A stretch of 39,766 nt of DNA, taken from contig NZ_FXTO01000031.1 of assembly GCF_900182725.1 (NCBI RefSeq), forward strand, positions 1-39,766, in the 5' to 3' direction. The position numbers were made by a program, and so were the translations under genes. Source of the stretch: Thalassovita litoralis (GTDB taxonomy: Bacteria; Pseudomonadota; Alphaproteobacteria; Rhodobacterales; Rhodobacteraceae). The notes below the pieces were generated by a model, which had not been told where the DNA came from, made no database searches, and was given only the letters and a program-made list of their open reading frames with translations. Positions 38,433 to 39,766 of the stretch are shown here, in pieces; within the stretch, counting starts at the first letter, position 1; each line of letters opens with the position of its first letter.

Positions 38433-39682
38433 AGCTCCGTCCCCACGACGCGGACAACCTCGGCGCTGTCGGTGATGCCTTGGGCCACCAGTTGCATCGC
38501 CTCGCCCAGCAGGGTGCGGTCTGGCGTCAATGCCTGTACTTTTAGCGCCTGCTCAGATGCCCCGGCATCAATCGCACCGCGCAAACCATCGTCCATCGTC
38601 ACGATTTCATAAATACCGGCGCGGCCCTTATGCCCAGCTCCATTGCACGCCGGGCATCCGTTGGCCTGCCAGACATGCGCCGGGATTGGTAGGGTCGTGG
38701 CCTGAAACAGCGCCCGTTCCTGTTCATTCGGGGCGCGAGTGGACTTGCAAGCGTCACAAAGCCGACGCAGCAACCGCTGCGCGATGATGGCCCGAACCGT
38801 AGCAGCGATCAGGTAATCCTCGACCCCCAGATCACGCAGCCGGATAATCGCCGCAACCGACGAATTGGCGTGCAGCGACGAAAACACCAGATGCCCGGTC
38901 AGCGCGGCCTGGGCGGCGGTGCTGGCGGTTTCCAGATCGCGGATTTCCCCCACAAGAATAATATCCGGGTCTTGCCGCAGGCTGGCTCGCAACCCGGCGG
39001 CAAAGGTCAGGCCGATCTCAGCGTGAATCTGGCTTTGGTTCACCCCCGGAAGATCGTATTCGATCGGGTCTTCGACGGTCAGGATATTGCGTTCAGTCGT
39101 ATTGGCCAGCTTCAACAGGGAATACAGCGTGGTTGTTTTACCGGACCCGGTTGGCCCGGTCGCCAGCACGATCCCGTTGGCGGCAGCGCTCAATGCCTCT
39201 AGCTGGGCAACCTGCGGTGGGCGCAGCCCCAGATCGGCCAGCGGCATCAGGCCTGCGGTTTTATCCAGCACCCGCATCACCACCCGTTCGCCGTAATTCC
39301 CCGGTAGGGTCGACACGCGAATATCAATGGAACGCCCGCCATAACGCAACGCGATATGCCCGTCCTGCGGCAGGCGGGTTTCCGAAATATCCATCCCGGC
39401 CATCACCTTCAGGCGGGAAATCACCCGTTTTGCCGGGGCTTGCGGGCGATCAAAAATCGTTTGCAGGAATCCATCAATCCGAATACGCGCCCGCAACCCA
39501 TTTTCATGCGGTTCGACATGCAGGTCCGAGGCGCGGGCCTCTACCGCACGACGCAGGAAATGGTTCACCAAGCGGATCACCGGGGCTTCACTGCCCGTAT
39601 CCAGCAAATCCTGTGGCGGCGGTTCCGCGCTAGGCTCAGGACCCATTAATCGGCTTGAGATCGCATTGGTCGCATGCTTCAA
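38429..39682 (-). CDS. gspE: Type II secretion ATPase GspE, N-terminal domain missing
   Basis: Secretion ATPase with Walker A GPTGSGKTTT (about 176-185), Asp box TVEDPIEYDLPGVNQ, Walker B DPDIILVGEIRD, the His box LVFSSLHANSSV and the Zn tetracysteine CDACKST plus CPACNGAG. Family members are about 500 residues or more; this reading frame gives 417 from a TTG and lacks the N-terminal domain that docks to GspL. The break coincides with the start of an IS5-type element, so the gene is probably truncated by the insertion. The codons upstream of about 39646 may belong to the IS. Whether a functional ATPase is still made is doubtful. Confidence 0.82.
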   Translation of the reverse strand: MKHATNAISSRLMGPEPSAEPPPQDLLDTGSEAPVIRLVNHFLRRAVEARASDLHVEPHENGLRARIRIDGFLQTIFDRPQAPAKRVISRLKVMAGMDISETRLPQDGHIALRYGGRSIDIRVSTLPGNYGERVVMRVLDKTAGLMPLADLGLRPPQVAQLEALSAAANGIVLATGPTGSGKTTTLYSLLKLANTTERNILTVEDPIEYDLPGVNQSQIHAEIGLTFAAGLRASLRQDPDIILVGEIRDLETASTAAQAALTGHLVFSSLHANSSVAAIIRLRDLGVEDYLIAATVRAIIAQRLLRRLCDACKSTRAPNEQERALFQATTLPIPAHVWQANGCPACNGAGHKGRAGIYEIVTMDDGLRGAIDAGASEQALKVQALTPDRTLLGEAMQLVAQGITDSAEVVRVVGTEL

Positions 39683-39706
39683 ATCCCCAAACTTTCAGGG
39701 GGTATC

Positions 39707-39766
39707 ATGAGCAATCTATTTTGGCTGACCGACGAACAGATGGCGCGGCTGCGACCGTTCTTTCCC
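39707..39766 (+). CDS. IS5-family transposase (5' part, cut by window edge)
   Basis: The first 20 residues (MSNLFWLTDEQMARLRPFFP) are the typical start of IS5-family transposases common in Rhodobacteraceae. The ATG at 39707 is preceded by AGGGGG. The frame is open to the window edge. The left end of the element lies somewhere between about 39640 and 39700, since the reverse strand there stops resembling GspE; I could not identify a terminal inverted repeat with only one end visible. Confidence 0.85.
   Translation, partial: MSNLFWLTDEQMARLRPFFP

Noticed and set aside
39640-39706. Terminal inverted repeat and target duplication of the IS element
   Set aside because: Only one end is in the window, and TTAA (39646-39649) or CTAG (39630-39633) as target sites cannot be distinguished without the other end.

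Overview
The window looks like chromosome of a marine Rhodobacteraceae (Roseobacter-type alphaproteobacterium). It is GC-rich, its genes are tightly packed with many 4-base ATGA overlaps, and its gene content is typical of that group: two DmdC-type acyl-CoA dehydrogenases, a DmdB-type acyl-CoA ligase, paired MerR regulators ahead of a beta-oxidation operon, pcaIJF with an IclR regulator, and a Rhodobacterales-specific hypothetical protein. The species cannot be named from the sequence.

Bases 1-6228 are the right part of an integrated phage-like element whose left end lies outside the window. A divergent immunity region (about 502-1132) holds a leftward chain of overlapping small genes, including a Cro-like DNA-binding protein and a CII-like protein cut by the window edge, and a rightward XRE repressor. 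Three copies (counting both orientations) of the 14-base sequence TGGACTATTGTCCA, plus the palindrome TAGACAATTGTCTA, sit in the two promoter regions (732-769 and 1707-1748). The repressor therefore probably controls both the leftward operon and the long rightward early operon (1823-6112). That operon is a run of mostly uncharacterised small genes: a protein built of 60-base tandem repeats, a Zn-ribbon protein, an Acb2/Tad1-like protein (candidate cyclic-nucleotide sponge against CBASS or Thoeris defence), an HTH protein and a terminal tyrosine integrase. A HIRAN-domain gene lies between the repressor and this operon. Just after the integrase, 6206-6228 matches the 3' end of a tRNA without its 5' part, which fits an attR site.

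Bases 6282-20641 are ordinary chromosome: a conserved Rhodobacterales hypothetical, a glycosyltransferase-like protein, a VOC protein, O-acetylhomoserine sulfhydrylase, a cupin, a minus-strand operon (acyl-CoA dehydrogenase, MBL-fold hydrolase, DUF6173), threonylcarbamoyl-AMP synthase, a periplasmic 5'-nucleotidase, a DUF952-pyrD-arsC operon, and a two-thioesterase plus MATE exporter operon.

Bases 20674-29968 hold a 10-TM metal transporter with palindromic sites in front of it, then the fatty acid degradation locus: two MerR paralogues, a cluster of six TGACGT/ACGTCA half-sites, acyl-CoA dehydrogenase, a conserved 70-residue protein, GST, thiolase, an NTF2-like protein and a bifunctional enoyl-CoA hydratase/3-hydroxyacyl-CoA dehydrogenase. 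After it come a sulfotransferase, the DmdB-type ligase and a membrane protein. The pca genes (33715-37214) convert 3-oxoadipate to succinyl-CoA and acetyl-CoA. The window ends with type II secretion genes gspF and gspE. gspE has lost its N-terminal domain where an IS5-family insertion sequence begins (39707 onward). Intergenic gaps carry terminators and a family of Roseobacter-type repeats built around GAGTATTT.
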